Shown piece after piece: positions 16,560 through 25,849 of a stretch of 64,000 nucleotides of DNA. The first letter of the stretch is position 1. The number at the start of each line of letters is the position of its first letter. The translations under genes were made by a program, and so were the position numbers. The stretch is from Pseudarthrobacter sp. NBSH8 (GTDB taxonomy: Bacteria > Actinomycetota > Actinomycetes > Actinomycetales > Micrococcaceae), in contig NZ_CP043178.1 of the NCBI RefSeq assembly GCF_014217545.1, positions 682,001-746,000 on the forward strand, given 5' to 3'. A model generated the notes under the pieces. It made no database searches. It was not told where the DNA came from and saw nothing but the letters and a program-made list of their open reading frames with translations.

Positions 16560-17236
16560 GCAGGATTTTGATTGTTGAAGACGAAGAATCTTTCAGTGAT
16601 CCGTTGTCCTATTTGTTGGGCAAGGAGGGGTTCGAGGTTGAGGTTGTAGATAACGGCTTGGACGCCATCACCGAATTCGACCGGAATGGGGCTGATCTGG
16701 TGCTGCTGGATCTGCAGCTCCCCGGCCTGTCAGGCACTGAGGTCTGCCGCCAGCTGCGGCAGCGCTCCAGTGTTCCGGTCATCATGCTGACGGCCAAGGA
16801 CTCCGAGATAGACAAGGTGGTTGGCCTGGAGCTGGGTGCCGACGACTACGTCACCAAGCCCTATTCCTCCCGCGAGCTTGTGGCCCGCGTGCGGGCCGTG
16901 CTCCGCCGGCAGGGTGAACCTGAGGAGCTCATCTCGGCCACAGTCCAGGCCGGACCTGTCCGGATGGACATCGAACGGCATGTGGTCAGCGTGGAGGGTC
17001 AGCAGGTCCTGCTGCCCCTGAAGGAATTCGAGCTGCTCGAAATGCTGCTGCGCAACTCTGGCCGAGTGCTGACCCGCGGCCAGCTGATCGACCGGGTCTG
17101 GGGTTCGGACTATGTGGGGGATACCAAGACCCTTGATGTGCACGTCAAGCGTCTGCGCGGCAAGATCGAGCCCGACCCGTCCGTGCCCCGCTACCTGGTG
17201 ACCGTCCGCGGCCTGGGCTACAAGTTCGAGCCGTAG
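16556..17236 (+). CDS. regX3: Response regulator RegX3, OmpR/PhoB family
   Basis: A 226-residue DNA-binding response regulator. The receiver domain has the acidic pocket VEDEES (7-12), phospho-acceptor Asp52 in LLDLQLPG, MLTAKD and DYVTKPYS. The winged-helix domain ends VRGLGYKFEP. It starts at TTG 16556, overlapping the senX3 stop (TTGA), with GGAGCC upstream; the unusual start may lower its translation relative to the kinase. It probably binds the PHO-type repeats upstream of phoU. A strong terminator follows. Confidence 0.93.
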   Translation: MSRILIVEDEESFSDPLSYLLGKEGFEVEVVDNGLDAITEFDRNGADLVLLDLQLPGLSGTEVCRQLRQRSSVPVIMLTAKDSEIDKVVGLELGADDYVTKPYSSRELVARVRAVLRRQGEPEELISATVQAGPVRMDIERHVVSVEGQQVLLPLKEFELLEMLLRNSGRVLTRGQLIDRVWGSDYVGDTKTLDVHVKRLRGKIEPDPSVPRYLVTVRGLGYKFEP

Positions 17237-17271
17237 GCCTCCCCGCCGGTATGGCATACGAAGCTTCAAGT

Positions 17272-17315
17272 GCACAAAAGGAGGGGCTCCCCACGGGGAG
17301 CCCCTCCTTTTGTGC
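17272..17315. terminator. Bidirectional terminator after regX3
   Basis: A very strong hairpin with 21-base arms (17272-17292 and 17295-17315), GCACAAAAGGAGGGGCTCCC paired to its complement, with A-rich and T-rich flanks. It can stop regX3 from the left and the convergent lipoprotein gene from the right. Confidence 0.92.
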
Positions 17316-17326
17316 TTTGCTGCTGC

Positions 17327-17887
17327 TTAGTGGGCCGCTGCTGTGCTGGTGCCCGACGGCGATGGGCTGGGTGTGGCGGAACCGGTCGGTTCGCTCCCGG
17401 CCGGCAGGTATTCCTTGTACTCTGCGAGGGAACCATCCAGGACAGGGATCTTCACAGTCTTGCTCACGTTGGTGCCGTCCTCGGTGACCTTGACGTCCAC
17501 CAGCGAACCGGCGATACCGCCGCTGGTGCTGAGGATTGCCTCATCTGTGGAGTCGTTGAGCAGCGTGTAGGAGTTGGCTTTCACCGGCACCTGCGTCTGC
17601 GACCCCTCGGCACCGTTGACCGTGAGCTTGACGTCCTGAGATGAGGAGTTGTAGACGGCGCCGAGCAGGCGGCCGGGCTTGTCTTCGCCGGCGGAGACAA
17701 TCAGCATGTTGCGCAGTTGCAGCGGACCCAGGTCGGCGCGGATACCGTCCGACGCCGAGTACTGGTGAGAAGTCTGCTGGGGGTTGATGTAGCCACAGCC
17801 GGTCATCGTCGCCAGGACGAGGGCCAAGGATCCTGCCGCCAGTGCCAGTTTGCCGCCCTGGGCCCGGTTCATCGCAGTGAAACGCAC
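17327..17887 (-). CDS. Predicted lipoprotein, function unknown
   Basis: A 186-residue protein from GTG 17887, chosen because GAGGAG lies 8 bases upstream; an ATG in frame at 17917 has no such site. The signal peptide ends in lipobox MTGC. The mature domain contains LGPLQLRNMLIVS and a beta-rich region (YNSSSQDVKLTVNG), then a Ser/Pro/Thr-rich tail. Similar lipoproteins next to actinobacterial Pho regulators are annotated as hypothetical. It may act at the cell surface, but no function is known to me. Confidence 0.82.
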   Translation of the reverse strand: MRFTAMNRAQGGKLALAAGSLALVLATMTGCGYINPQQTSHQYSASDGIRADLGPLQLRNMLIVSAGEDKPGRLLGAVYNSSSQDVKLTVNGAEGSQTQVPVKANSYTLLNDSTDEAILSTSGGIAGSLVDVKVTEDGTNVSKTVKIPVLDGSLAEYKEYLPAGSEPTGSATPSPSPSGTSTAAAH

Positions 17888-17979
17888 GTCACGTACTCCT
17901 CGAGAGTCTTGAAACATTATTCAGCCATAGCCTAACGGCAAACCCGGCCAAACGAGGATTCCGTGCGGTCACATTGCCC

Positions 17980-18008
17980 TTGGCAGCGGGCCTCACATGC
18001 ACTATTAT
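17980..18008 (+). promoter_or_regulatory. Predicted housekeeping promoter of carD
   Basis: TTGGCA (17980-17985), a 17-base spacer and TATTAT (18003-18008) match the vegetative sigma consensus well. Transcription would begin about 130 bases before the carD start. A second weak GATAAA element occurs just upstream of the gene at about 18109. Confidence 0.6.
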
Positions 18009-18142
18009 CTGCATCCGTCAAGGGGTCCAAGGGGGTCTATTCTGCCCATTTTCCGCGTATTTCCGGGGTTCCGGGGCCGGTTCGAGGCCAGTCATATGCC
18101 TGAATCGTGATAAACTGGTCTGCGGGAAAGGGGAATGTCCAC

Positions 18143-18625
18143 ATGGTATTTGAGGTCGGCGAGACAGTAGTTTACCCTCACCACGGTGCTGCAAAAATTG
18201 AAGAAATCAAGATGCGCACTGTCAAGGGCGAAGAGAAAATGTATCTCAAGCTCAAGGTGGCTCAGGGTGATCTGACCATTGAAGTTCCAGCAGAGAACGT
18301 TGACCTTGTAGGGGTTCGTGACGTAGTGGGCAAGGAAGGTCTGGAGCACGTATTCGATGTGCTGCGGGCCGAGTTCACTGAAGAACCCACCAACTGGTCG
18401 CGCAGATACAAGGCAAATCTGGAGAAGCTTGCTTCCGGTGACGTCATCAAGGTAGCGGAGGTTGTTCGCGACCTTTGGCGCCGTGATCACGATCGGGGCC
18501 TTTCCGCAGGTGAGAAGCGCATGCTGGCCAAGGCCCGGCAGATTCTGATTTCAGAACTTGCATTGGCTGAAAAGACTGATGAAGAGAAGGCTGCAAGCGT
18601 TCTCGACGAGGTCCTGGCTTCCTAA
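18143..18625 (+). CDS. carD: CarD family RNA polymerase-binding regulator
   Basis: A 160-residue global regulator that binds the RNAP beta subunit and stabilises open complexes, notably at rRNA promoters. The N-terminal Tudor-like RNAP-interacting domain ([20 protein letters not shown], about 1-65) and the C-terminal helical DNA-binding domain with [17 protein letters not shown] and [20 protein letters not shown] are intact. ATG at 18143 follows GGAAAGGGG. It has its own promoter and terminator and, as in mycobacteria, sits directly upstream of ispD-ispF. Confidence 0.96.
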   Translation: MVFEVGETVVYPHHGAAKIEEIKMRTVKGEEKMYLKLKVAQGDLTIEVPAENVDLVGVRDVVGKEGLEHVFDVLRAEFTEEPTNWSRRYKANLEKLASGDVIKVAEVVRDLWRRDHDRGLSAGEKRMLAKARQILISELALAEKTDEEKAASVLDEVLAS

Positions 18626-18633
18626 GAATTGAA

Positions 18634-18670
18634 CCCCGGGGGCACGCAAGTGCCTCCGGGGCTTCTTTTT
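18634..18670 (+). terminator. Terminator after carD
   Basis: Hairpin CCCCGGGGGCAC / GTGCCTCCGGGG with a GCAA tetraloop, then CTTCTTTTT. It begins 9 bases after the carD stop. Confidence 0.9.
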
Positions 18671-18771
18671 GCCCTTTTTCGGACCACGATCGGACCACGT
18701 CCGCTGCACCAGGCGCGTCGCGCGGTCGGGGATTCGGCAGGCCGGGCAGGCGGGCACGTAGGCTGGACATC

Positions 18772-19578
18772 ATGAACAACGGACTTCCGCGCCCCGTCAC
18801 CGCCGTCGTCATAGTGGCTGCCGGTACCGGCGAACGGCTGGGTTACGGCATGCCCAAGGCGCGTGTGCCCCTGGGGAGTGACACCATCCTCACCCATGCC
18901 CTCCGGGGCGCCGCCGCCGCCGGCGTTGCACGCCAGATCTGTGTGGCCCTTCCGCCCGGCGATACCGTCCTGCAGGAAGTGTGCGAGGACTTCGCCGAGG
19001 AACTCCGGGCAGCGCACGACGCAAACCCGGACAGCGCGCTTCCTGTATTGACGACGGTCGACGGCGGCGCCACCCGTGCCGCGTCCGTCCGGTCAGCGTT
19101 GGCCGCCTTGCTGGACGGCACCGAAGCCGTGCTGGTCCACGACGCCGCCAGGGCGCTGACGCCCGAGTACGTCTTCCACCGGGTGGTTGATTCCCTGGCT
19201 GCCGGCGCCGTTGCGGTGATTCCGACGGTACCGGTGGTGGATACGGTGAAGATGGTTACCCCCACCATGGGTGACGACGCCAGCATCGCCCCGGAACTCG
19301 TGACGGGTACCGCCCCGAGGGAAGAGCTCCGGTCGGTCCAGACACCCCAAGGGTTCCGCCTGTCCACGCTGATCCAGGCCCATCAGGCGGCGTCGGGCTT
19401 CGATGAGAAACAAGCTGCCGCGGTCACCGACGACGCGATGCTGGTGGAACTGCTGGGCGTTCCGGTGCACGCGGTGCATGGCTCCACGCAGTCATTGAAA
19501 ATCACCACGCCGCTGGACCTGATTATTGCCGAGGGCCTGCTGGAAGGTCCGCTGGGCATCCGCTGGGTGGAAGGCTAA
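18772..19578 (+). CDS. ispD: 2-C-methyl-D-erythritol 4-phosphate cytidylyltransferase
   Basis: A 268-residue enzyme of the non-mevalonate isoprenoid pathway, joining CTP to MEP. The nucleotide-binding motif [19 protein letters not shown] (12-30), [13 protein letters not shown] (about 121-133) and the [15 protein letters not shown] region are present. The motif [10 protein letters not shown] fits the family. It is followed 2 bases later by ispF, so the two steps of the MEP pathway are coupled. Confidence 0.94.
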   Translation: MNNGLPRPVTAVVIVAAGTGERLGYGMPKARVPLGSDTILTHALRGAAAAGVARQICVALPPGDTVLQEVCEDFAEELRAAHDANPDSALPVLTTVDGGATRAASVRSALAALLDGTEAVLVHDAARALTPEYVFHRVVDSLAAGAVAVIPTVPVVDTVKMVTPTMGDDASIAPELVTGTAPREELRSVQTPQGFRLSTLIQAHQAASGFDEKQAAAVTDDAMLVELLGVPVHAVHGSTQSLKITTPLDLIIAEGLLEGPLGIRWVEG

Positions 19579-19580
19579 TC

Positions 19581-20078
19581 GTGAGTGAAATCCGAATGAT
19601 CCTGCCCCGCACCGGAATAGGCCTTGATGTCCACGCCTACGCGTCCGATGACCTTCCCCGTCCGCTCTGGCTGGGCGGGCTGTTCTGGGAAGGCGAGCGT
19701 GGCCTCGCCGGGCATTCGGACGGAGACCCGGTGGCTCATGCCGCCGCCGACGCCCTGTTCTCGGCCGCCGGCGTCGGGGACCTCGGTACACACTTCGGCA
19801 CCGACCGCCCGGAGTTCGCCGGCGCCTCCGGCGTCACGCTGCTGGGAGAGGCGGCCAGGATTGTCCGTGCTGCGGGATTTGAGATCGGCAACGTGGCTGT
19901 GCAGTTCGTGGCCACCCGGCCCAAATTCGGCCCACGGCGGGAAGAGTCCCAACGCGTGCTGAGCGAGGCGGCGGGGGCTCCGATCAGTGTCACGGCCACC
20001 ACCAGCGACGGACTGGGTTTCACCGGCAGGGGCGAGGGCATCTCCGCCGTCGCCACCGCTTTGGTCTATCCGCGCTGA
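19581..20078 (+). CDS. ispF: 2-C-methyl-D-erythritol 2,4-cyclodiphosphate synthase
   Basis: A 165-residue trimeric zinc enzyme that cyclises CDP-ME 2-phosphate. Metal ligands Asp16 and His18 lie in GIGLDVHAY. The [15 protein letters not shown] motif (46-60) and the C-terminal [17 protein letters not shown] motif are intact. It starts at GTG 19581, 2 bases after the ispD stop. Confidence 0.95.
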   Translation: MSEIRMILPRTGIGLDVHAYASDDLPRPLWLGGLFWEGERGLAGHSDGDPVAHAAADALFSAAGVGDLGTHFGTDRPEFAGASGVTLLGEAARIVRAAGFEIGNVAVQFVATRPKFGPRREESQRVLSEAAGAPISVTATTSDGLGFTGRGEGISAVATALVYPR

Positions 20079-20150
20079 TTCACCCCGGGCTGTTCAGTCC
20101 GGATAGGGCGTGGGGGCCGGCGCGCAGGCCTTTTCCGCTAATCTGGAGCG

Positions 20151-21617
20151 GTGACTCTCCGCTTCCATGACACCGCTGCCGCCGAAGTCCGTGACTTCGT
20201 TCCCCTCGTCCCGGGAAAAGCGAGCCTGTACTACTGCGGAGCCACCGTGCAGGGCATGCCGCACGTGGGCCACATCCGCTCGGCGATCGCCTTTGACCAG
20301 CTCACACGCTGGCTCGAGTACCGGGGGCTGCGGGTCACCGTGGTCCGCAACGTCACGGACATCGATGACAAGATCCTGACCAAGTCTGCAGAGTCGTTCG
20401 CCCCGGACTTCGAAGCCGGCCCGGACAACGTCCGCGAGGAGGAATGGTGGGCACTGGCCTACCGCTACGAGCAGGCGTTCCTGCAGGCCTACGACACGCT
20501 CGGTGTTGCCCGGCCCACCTACGAGCCCCGCGCAACCGGGCATATCCCCGAAATGCAGGGGCTGATCCAGCAGCTGATCGACCGGGGCCACGCCTACCCG
20601 GCGCTGGACGACTCCGGGGATGTTTATTTCGACGTGCGCTCCTGGGACAAGTACGGGTCATTGACGCGGCAGAACATTGACGACATGCAGGGTGCCCCCG
20701 ACGCGGATCCCCGGGGCAAAAAGGACCCCCGCGACTTTGCGCTGTGGAAGGGCTCCAAAGAAGGAGAGCCGACGACGGCGAGCTGGGCCTCGCCCTGGGG
20801 CGCCGGCCGCCCGGGATGGCACCTGGAATGCTCCGCCATGGTCACAAAGTACCTCGGCACCGAGTTTGATATCCACGGCGGCGGACTGGACCTGCGGTTC
20901 CCGCATCACGAAAACGAGATGGCACAGTCCCAGGCCGCCGGGCACGGGTTCGCCAACTTCTGGATGCACAACGGCATGGTCACCTACCAGGGCGAAAAGA
21001 TGTCCAAGTCCATCGGCAACACCATCAGCCCTTCGGAGATGCTGGACCTCGCGTCACCGCGGGTGGTCCGCTATTACCTCGGGCAGGCCCACTACCGCTC
21101 AGTGCTGGACTACCGCCCCACGTCGCTGGAAGAGGCCGCTGCCGCCGTCGAACGCATTGACGGATTCCAGGCGAAGGCCGTAGCCCGCTTCGGTACAGAC
21201 TTTGGCTATGTGGCGGGTACCTTCGGCCCGTCCACGGAGGCTCTCCGCACCTTCGAGGCGGCGATGGATGACGACCTGAACGTCCCGCGCGCGTTGGCCG
21301 CCTTGCACGAAACGGTGCGCGCCGGCAACAACGCCCTCGCAGAAGGCGATGACGAAGCGGGCCGGCATGCAATGAACGTGGTTATGATCATGACCACTGC
21401 CTTGGGGCTTAACGCTGTTGCGATGCCCGCCGCCGGTAACGCCCGGGAATCGGCCGCCCTCGACGTCCTCGTGGAAGCCCAACTCGCTGCCCGGGCCCAG
21501 GCCCGGGCCGCCAAGGACTGGTCTGCCTCCGACGCCATCCGGGACACGCTGAAGGCGGCCGGCGTCGTCGTCGAAGATGGCCCGGAAGGCGCTACCTGGA
21601 GCCTGCAACGGAACTGA
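20151..21617 (+). CDS. cysS: Cysteinyl-tRNA synthetase
   Basis: A 488-residue class I aminoacyl-tRNA synthetase. The zinc ligand Cys29, HIGH-type PHVGH (37-41), the WHLECSAM zinc/active-site segment and KMSKS (283-287) are all present. GTG at 20151 fits the family N-terminus. The ispDF-cysS-rlmB order is the common actinobacterial arrangement (Rv3582c-Rv3579c in Mycobacterium). Confidence 0.95.
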   Translation: MTLRFHDTAAAEVRDFVPLVPGKASLYYCGATVQGMPHVGHIRSAIAFDQLTRWLEYRGLRVTVVRNVTDIDDKILTKSAESFAPDFEAGPDNVREEEWWALAYRYEQAFLQAYDTLGVARPTYEPRATGHIPEMQGLIQQLIDRGHAYPALDDSGDVYFDVRSWDKYGSLTRQNIDDMQGAPDADPRGKKDPRDFALWKGSKEGEPTTASWASPWGAGRPGWHLECSAMVTKYLGTEFDIHGGGLDLRFPHHENEMAQSQAAGHGFANFWMHNGMVTYQGEKMSKSIGNTISPSEMLDLASPRVVRYYLGQAHYRSVLDYRPTSLEEAAAAVERIDGFQAKAVARFGTDFGYVAGTFGPSTEALRTFEAAMDDDLNVPRALAALHETVRAGNNALAEGDDEAGRHAMNVVMIMTTALGLNAVAMPAAGNARESAALDVLVEAQLAARAQARAAKDWSASDAIRDTLKAAGVVVEDGPEGATWSLQRN

Positions 21618-21685
21618 ACCGGCGATTTTACTTGATTCAGTAGACTGGTAAGCAGACTCAGTCAAACAATCAAGGGTGGAAAATC

Positions 21686-22675
21686 ATGGCCAACAACGGT
21701 CGCCGGTCGGTCAAAGCAAAGAAGGGGCCAACCATCGGAACCGGTGGTCATGGCCGCAAGGCTCTGGAAGGCAAGGGCCCCACGCCCAAGGCGGAGGACC
21801 GCCCGTACCACAAGGCGCACAAGAGCAAGCAGCTGTCCGAACGTTCGGCCGCCAAGCGCGGCACGGGCGCGCGCAGCGCCGGCGCCTCTCGCTCGGGCCC
21901 CAAGGGCCGCGCCACCGAGGAAGTTGTCACCGGCCGTAACTCGGTTGTCGAAGCCCTCCGCGCCGGGATCCCCGCGAAGGCCCTGCACATCGCCATCCGG
22001 ATCGAAATGGATGACCGTGTCAAGGAGTCGCTGAAGATCGCGGCCGAACGCGGCATCCCGCTGCTCGAGACCGGCAAGACCGAACTGGACCGCATGACGG
22101 AAGACGCCGTGCACCAGGGCCTGGTCCTGCAGATCCCGCCCTACGAGTACCAGGACGCGTACGACCTGGCCGAGGAAACCGTGGACCGCTGGAAGAAGGG
22201 CCACGTATCCAACGCGCCGCTGTTTGTTGCCCTCGACGGCATCACGGACCCGCGCAACCTCGGCGCCATCATCCGCTCCGTGTCGGCTTTCAGCGGCCAC
22301 GGCGTCATCGTCCCGGAACGCCGCTCCGTCGGCGTCACGGCATCGGCCTGGAAGACCAGCGCGGGCGCGGCCGTGCGTGTTCCAGTGGCACGTGCCGGCA
22401 ACCTGAACAGCGCCCTGAAGCAGTTCAAGAACATGGGCATCTTTGTCCTGGGGCTCGACGGCGACGGCGACGTTTCGCTGCCTGCCCTCACCCTGGCCAC
22501 GGAGCCCGTGTGCATTGTGGTCGGTTCCGAGGGCAAGGGCCTGAGCCGCCTGGTCCGCGAAAACTGCGACCAGATCGTCTCCATCCCGATCAACTCCGCC
22601 ATGGAATCGCTCAACGCATCCATGGCCGTTGGCATCTCGCTGTACGAAATCTCCAGGCAGCGCGCCGTCAAGTAG
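21686..22675 (+). CDS. rlmB: 23S rRNA 2'-O-ribose methyltransferase (RlmB/TrmH family)
   Basis: A 329-residue SPOUT methyltransferase. A basic, Gly/Lys-rich disordered N-terminal tail (about 1-80) precedes the substrate-binding domain (GRNSVVEALRAG). The knotted catalytic domain has its three motifs: DGITDPRNLGAIIRS, CIVVGSEGKGLSRLV and PINSAMESLNASMAVGI. The usual target is G2251 of 23S rRNA. The N-terminal tail is typical for actinobacteria. ATG at 21686 follows AGGGTGGA. Confidence 0.92.
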   Translation: MANNGRRSVKAKKGPTIGTGGHGRKALEGKGPTPKAEDRPYHKAHKSKQLSERSAAKRGTGARSAGASRSGPKGRATEEVVTGRNSVVEALRAGIPAKALHIAIRIEMDDRVKESLKIAAERGIPLLETGKTELDRMTEDAVHQGLVLQIPPYEYQDAYDLAEETVDRWKKGHVSNAPLFVALDGITDPRNLGAIIRSVSAFSGHGVIVPERRSVGVTASAWKTSAGAAVRVPVARAGNLNSALKQFKNMGIFVLGLDGDGDVSLPALTLATEPVCIVVGSEGKGLSRLVRENCDQIVSIPINSAMESLNASMAVGISLYEISRQRAVK

Positions 22676-22712
22676 TCCTCGCCGCGGCTGCCGCTCCGGT
22701 GGCCGAGCCTGT

Positions 22713-22751
22713 CGAGACCCCTCATGCCACATCACGGCGTGAGGGGTCTCG
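22713..22751 (+). terminator. Hairpin terminator after rlmB
   Basis: Arms CGAGACCCCTCA / TGAGGGGTCTCG around a 15-base loop, followed by CTTTC. The preceding GGTGGCCGAGCCTGTCGAGA resembles a dispersed short repeat that I associate with related actinobacterial genomes. Confidence 0.7.
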
Positions 22752-22859
22752 CTTTCGGGTTGGAACCCCCGGCGGCGTGCCAGGGACCTCGCGAGATGTC
22801 GTCATAAAAGCGGCAGTGCAGTTCACCAGCCGCTGGCCGCTACCATTGAGGTGATGGTC

Positions 22860-24965
22860 ATGCCGCTATTCGACACCGCCTCCACCAAGGATGCCTCTTC
22901 GGCATATCCGCTCGGTGTCAGCGTCCCGCGCCCAGGAGCTGGCGCGGATTACGCCATGCAGTCGAGCGCCAACGTCGCCGTGTACGCCCCGGCCGTGGAG
23001 AACCTTGAGATCGCTTACAAGGCCGCCGGTGGTGATTGGCATCTCCAAGCCTTGCCCAACGTCACCCACGGCGTGCACCACGGAATTGTTGAGGATTTCC
23101 CGTACGGAGCGCTGTACGGGTTCCGCGCCACCGCCAAGGCCGAGACGCTGCCGCTGGCAGTCCCCGTTATTGATCTGGACGACGACGGCGGGCAGCCTCT
23201 CCTGCTCGATCCCTACGGCCGGGCGGTGGACCAAGGGGAAGGATTCCTGACGAGCGTCCGGATTGCCGGCGATTTTGACTGGGGCAACGACGAACGGCCC
23301 CGGACGCAGTGGCGAAACACCATCATCTATGAGGCGCACGTCCGCGGCCAGAGCATGCTCCACCCCGATGTCCCGGAGGAACTGCGCGGCACGTACGCAG
23401 GCATGGCCCATCCGGCCATCATCGAGCATTTCAAGAGCCTGGGTATCACCGCTGTCCAGTTGCTCCCGGTGCACTTCCATCTCGATGAGCTGCACCTGCA
23501 GAACCTCGGCCTGACCAACTATTGGGGCTACAACACGGCAGCGTTTTTCGCACCGCACGCGGCTTATGCAACGCAGGCTGCGCAGGATGCGGGACCGCAC
23601 GCCGTCCAGGACGAGTTCAAGGGCATGGTCAAGCTGCTCCACGCCGCCGGGCTTGAAGTGATTCTCGACGTTGTCTACAACCACACTGCAGAGGGTGGCC
23701 CCGACGGCCAGGCCATCAGCTTCCGCGGACTCGGCGAGGACACGTACTACCGTACGGACGGCCACGGTAAGTACATCGACACCACGGGCTGCGGCAACAC
23801 GTTGAATTTCGGCCAGCCCCGCGTGGTCCAGCTCGTGCTGGATTCACTCCGGTACTGGGTGGACGAATTCCACATTGACGGCTTCCGCTTCGACCTGGCA
23901 GTGACGCTCTGCCGGAACGCGGACAACGACTTTGATCCCCGGCACCCGTTCCTGGTGGCCGTGGCCGCCGATCCTGTGCTGTCCGACGTGAAACTGATCG
24001 CCGAGCCCTGGGACGTCGGCTACGGTGGCTGGCAGACAGGACGATTCCCCGGCGGCTGGGTTGACTGGAACGATCACTTCCGGGACGGCGTCCGCTCCTT
24101 CTGGCTGGCCGACCGTGCGGCCATCGACGCCGGCGGCCATGGCGGCTCCGTGGCGCGGCTGGCTGATGCCCTGTCGGGATCGGCCGGGCTGTTTGAGGCG
24201 TCGGGCCGTTCCAGGCTGGCGTCGGTTAACCTCATCATGGCACACGACGGCTTCACGCTCAACGACCTTGTGTCATACGACCGCAAACACAACGAGGCCA
24301 ACGGCGAGCAGAACCGGGACGGTCACGGGGATAACCGCAGCTACAACCACGGCGCCGAAGGCCGGAGCGAGGACGAGGGCATCGTGGCGAAGCGGGCGCA
24401 GTCCCGGCGGAACCTGATGGCCTCCCTGATGATCTCCCTCGGCGTGCCGATGATCACCGCAGGTGACGAACTCGCGCGCACGCAGCAGGGCAACAACAAT
24501 GCCTACTGCCAGGACAACCCCTTGGCCTGGCTCGACTGGACGCGGACCCCGGAATCCGCGGAGATGCTCCGCAGCACCAAACGCTATGTCCGGCTGCGCA
24601 AGGAGTTCCTGGCAAGCCAACCCTATGATTTTCCCGCTCGGGATGAGCAGTCCTATCTCTACTGGTTTGACCACTCCGGGCAGCCCATGTCCATGGATCA
24701 ATGGAATGATCCCCGGCACCGTGTCATGCAGCTCCTGCTTGGCTCGGACGACGGCACGCTGGCAGGCCTCGTGGTGGTCAACGGCAGCACCTCCGATGTG
24801 AAGATCACCCTTCCGGAACTTAAGAACGACGACGGAACGCCCCGCAGGATCTTTGAACTCCGGCTGACCACCTCGCCACTGCACGAGCTTCGCCAGGGCG
24901 TCCGCGTGACGTCCGGCGAGACGGACAGCATCGAAGCAAACTCGATCAACATCTACCGCACGTAA
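22860..24965 (+). CDS. glgX: Glycogen debranching enzyme GlgX
   Basis: A 701-residue GH13 isoamylase-type enzyme that cleaves alpha-1,6 branches left by phosphorylase. An N-terminal CBM48-like domain (about 10-130) is followed by the TIM barrel: DVVYNHTAEGG (conserved region I), DGFRFDLA with nucleophile Asp345, LIAEPWDVG with acid/base Glu382, and LIMAHDGF. ATG 22860 is chosen because GAGGTG lies 6 bases upstream; a GTG at 22851 is also in frame. It opens the alpha-glucan block. Two small secreted-RNase/barstar genes follow closely. Confidence 0.93.
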   Translation: MPLFDTASTKDASSAYPLGVSVPRPGAGADYAMQSSANVAVYAPAVENLEIAYKAAGGDWHLQALPNVTHGVHHGIVEDFPYGALYGFRATAKAETLPLAVPVIDLDDDGGQPLLLDPYGRAVDQGEGFLTSVRIAGDFDWGNDERPRTQWRNTIIYEAHVRGQSMLHPDVPEELRGTYAGMAHPAIIEHFKSLGITAVQLLPVHFHLDELHLQNLGLTNYWGYNTAAFFAPHAAYATQAAQDAGPHAVQDEFKGMVKLLHAAGLEVILDVVYNHTAEGGPDGQAISFRGLGEDTYYRTDGHGKYIDTTGCGNTLNFGQPRVVQLVLDSLRYWVDEFHIDGFRFDLAVTLCRNADNDFDPRHPFLVAVAADPVLSDVKLIAEPWDVGYGGWQTGRFPGGWVDWNDHFRDGVRSFWLADRAAIDAGGHGGSVARLADALSGSAGLFEASGRSRLASVNLIMAHDGFTLNDLVSYDRKHNEANGEQNRDGHGDNRSYNHGAEGRSEDEGIVAKRAQSRRNLMASLMISLGVPMITAGDELARTQQGNNNAYCQDNPLAWLDWTRTPESAEMLRSTKRYVRLRKEFLASQPYDFPARDEQSYLYWFDHSGQPMSMDQWNDPRHRVMQLLLGSDDGTLAGLVVVNGSTSDVKITLPELKNDDGTPRRIFELRLTTSPLHELRQGVRVTSGETDSIEANSINIYRT

Positions 24966-24983
24966 CTGCGGAGGGGACCAAGA

Positions 24984-25469
24984 TTGCGCAACCGCTCCTT
25001 TGCCCTGCTGCTGACCGGACTGTTGGCCATAGCGGTGATCGCTTTTGGCGGCAGCGGGCTCCTCGATGCACTGACGGGAGGTACGCCGCCGGCGGCCAGT
25101 TCCAGCGCGGCCCCCGGTCCAGGCCCTCTCGTGCCCGGTTCCGTAGAGGCTCCAGCCCCGGCGGTAATACCCGCCAACCCATCCGGCCTGCCCGCGGTCA
25201 AGGAATCCCAGCTGCCGGCCGAAGCCCGGACGACCCTCGCTGCGATCCGTGCCGGCGGCCCCTACCGCTACAGCCAGGACAACAAGACGTTCGGCAACTT
25301 CGAGCGTCTTCTTCCACGGCAAGACTCCGGCTATTACCGTGAGTACACGGTGCCCACACCGGGTGAATCGGACAGGGGAGCCCGCCGCATCGTCACGGGC
25401 TCCGGGGGCGAGAAGTACTACACCCAGGACCACTACGACTCGTTCAAATTCATCGCAGAAGGCAGCTGA
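24984..25469 (+). CDS. Secreted guanyl-specific ribonuclease (N1/Sa/barnase family)
   Basis: A 161-residue protein from TTG 24984 (GGAGGGGACC upstream). A membrane/signal helix (about 5-31) and an Ala/Pro-rich linker (33-70) precede the microbial ribonuclease domain. The catalytic triad of RNase Sa/barnase is visible with correct spacing: Glu120 in YYREYTVPTPG, Arg134/135 in RGARRIVTG and His150 in YYTQDHYDSF. It is expected to act outside the membrane. The downstream gene encodes a barstar-like inhibitor, 8 bases later. Confidence 0.9.
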   Translation: MRNRSFALLLTGLLAIAVIAFGGSGLLDALTGGTPPAASSSAAPGPGPLVPGSVEAPAPAVIPANPSGLPAVKESQLPAEARTTLAAIRAGGPYRYSQDNKTFGNFERLLPRQDSGYYREYTVPTPGESDRGARRIVTGSGGEKYYTQDHYDSFKFIAEGS

Positions 25470-25477
25470 ACACCCTC

Positions 25478-25834
25478 ATGAAAATTTACTCCGCCGATAC
25501 CTGGACTATCGAAGAACTCCGGGAACAGGTCGCCGTCGCCGGCCGCCGCAGCCTGATGGTCCCCGCGGCCGATAGCAAGCGGGCTGTCCTGGAAACGTTC
25601 GGCGAAGTGCTCGCCTTCCCTGAGCACTACGGCGTGAACATGGACGCCCTGAACGATTCCCTGCACGATTTTGCGGACAGCATTGGCGAGGACGGGGGCG
25701 CCCCGGTGACGATCATCTGGCAGGTGGCCGCAGCGTTCCGCAGTAACCGGTCCTTCGGGATCATCTGCGAGGTCCTCCAGGATGCCGAGAGCTACGCTGG
25801 CCGTGACCTGGCGGTCACGGCCGTGCTCCTCTAG
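25478..25834 (+). CDS. Barstar-family ribonuclease inhibitor
   Basis: A 118-residue cytoplasmic protein. The signature YGVNMDALNDSL (51-62) corresponds to the helix of barstar that plugs the barnase active site (YGxNLDALWDxL in the type protein); its acidic residues are kept although the Trp is Asn. The remaining strands (APVTIIWQVA, DLAVTAVLL) fit the fold. Start ATG 25478. Its place directly after a secreted RNase gene makes it the probable immunity protein. Confidence 0.92.
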   Translation: MKIYSADTWTIEELREQVAVAGRRSLMVPAADSKRAVLETFGEVLAFPEHYGVNMDALNDSLHDFADSIGEDGGAPVTIIWQVAAAFRSNRSFGIICEVLQDAESYAGRDLAVTAVLL

Positions 25835-25849
25835 ATGTGGCGCCGGGCG

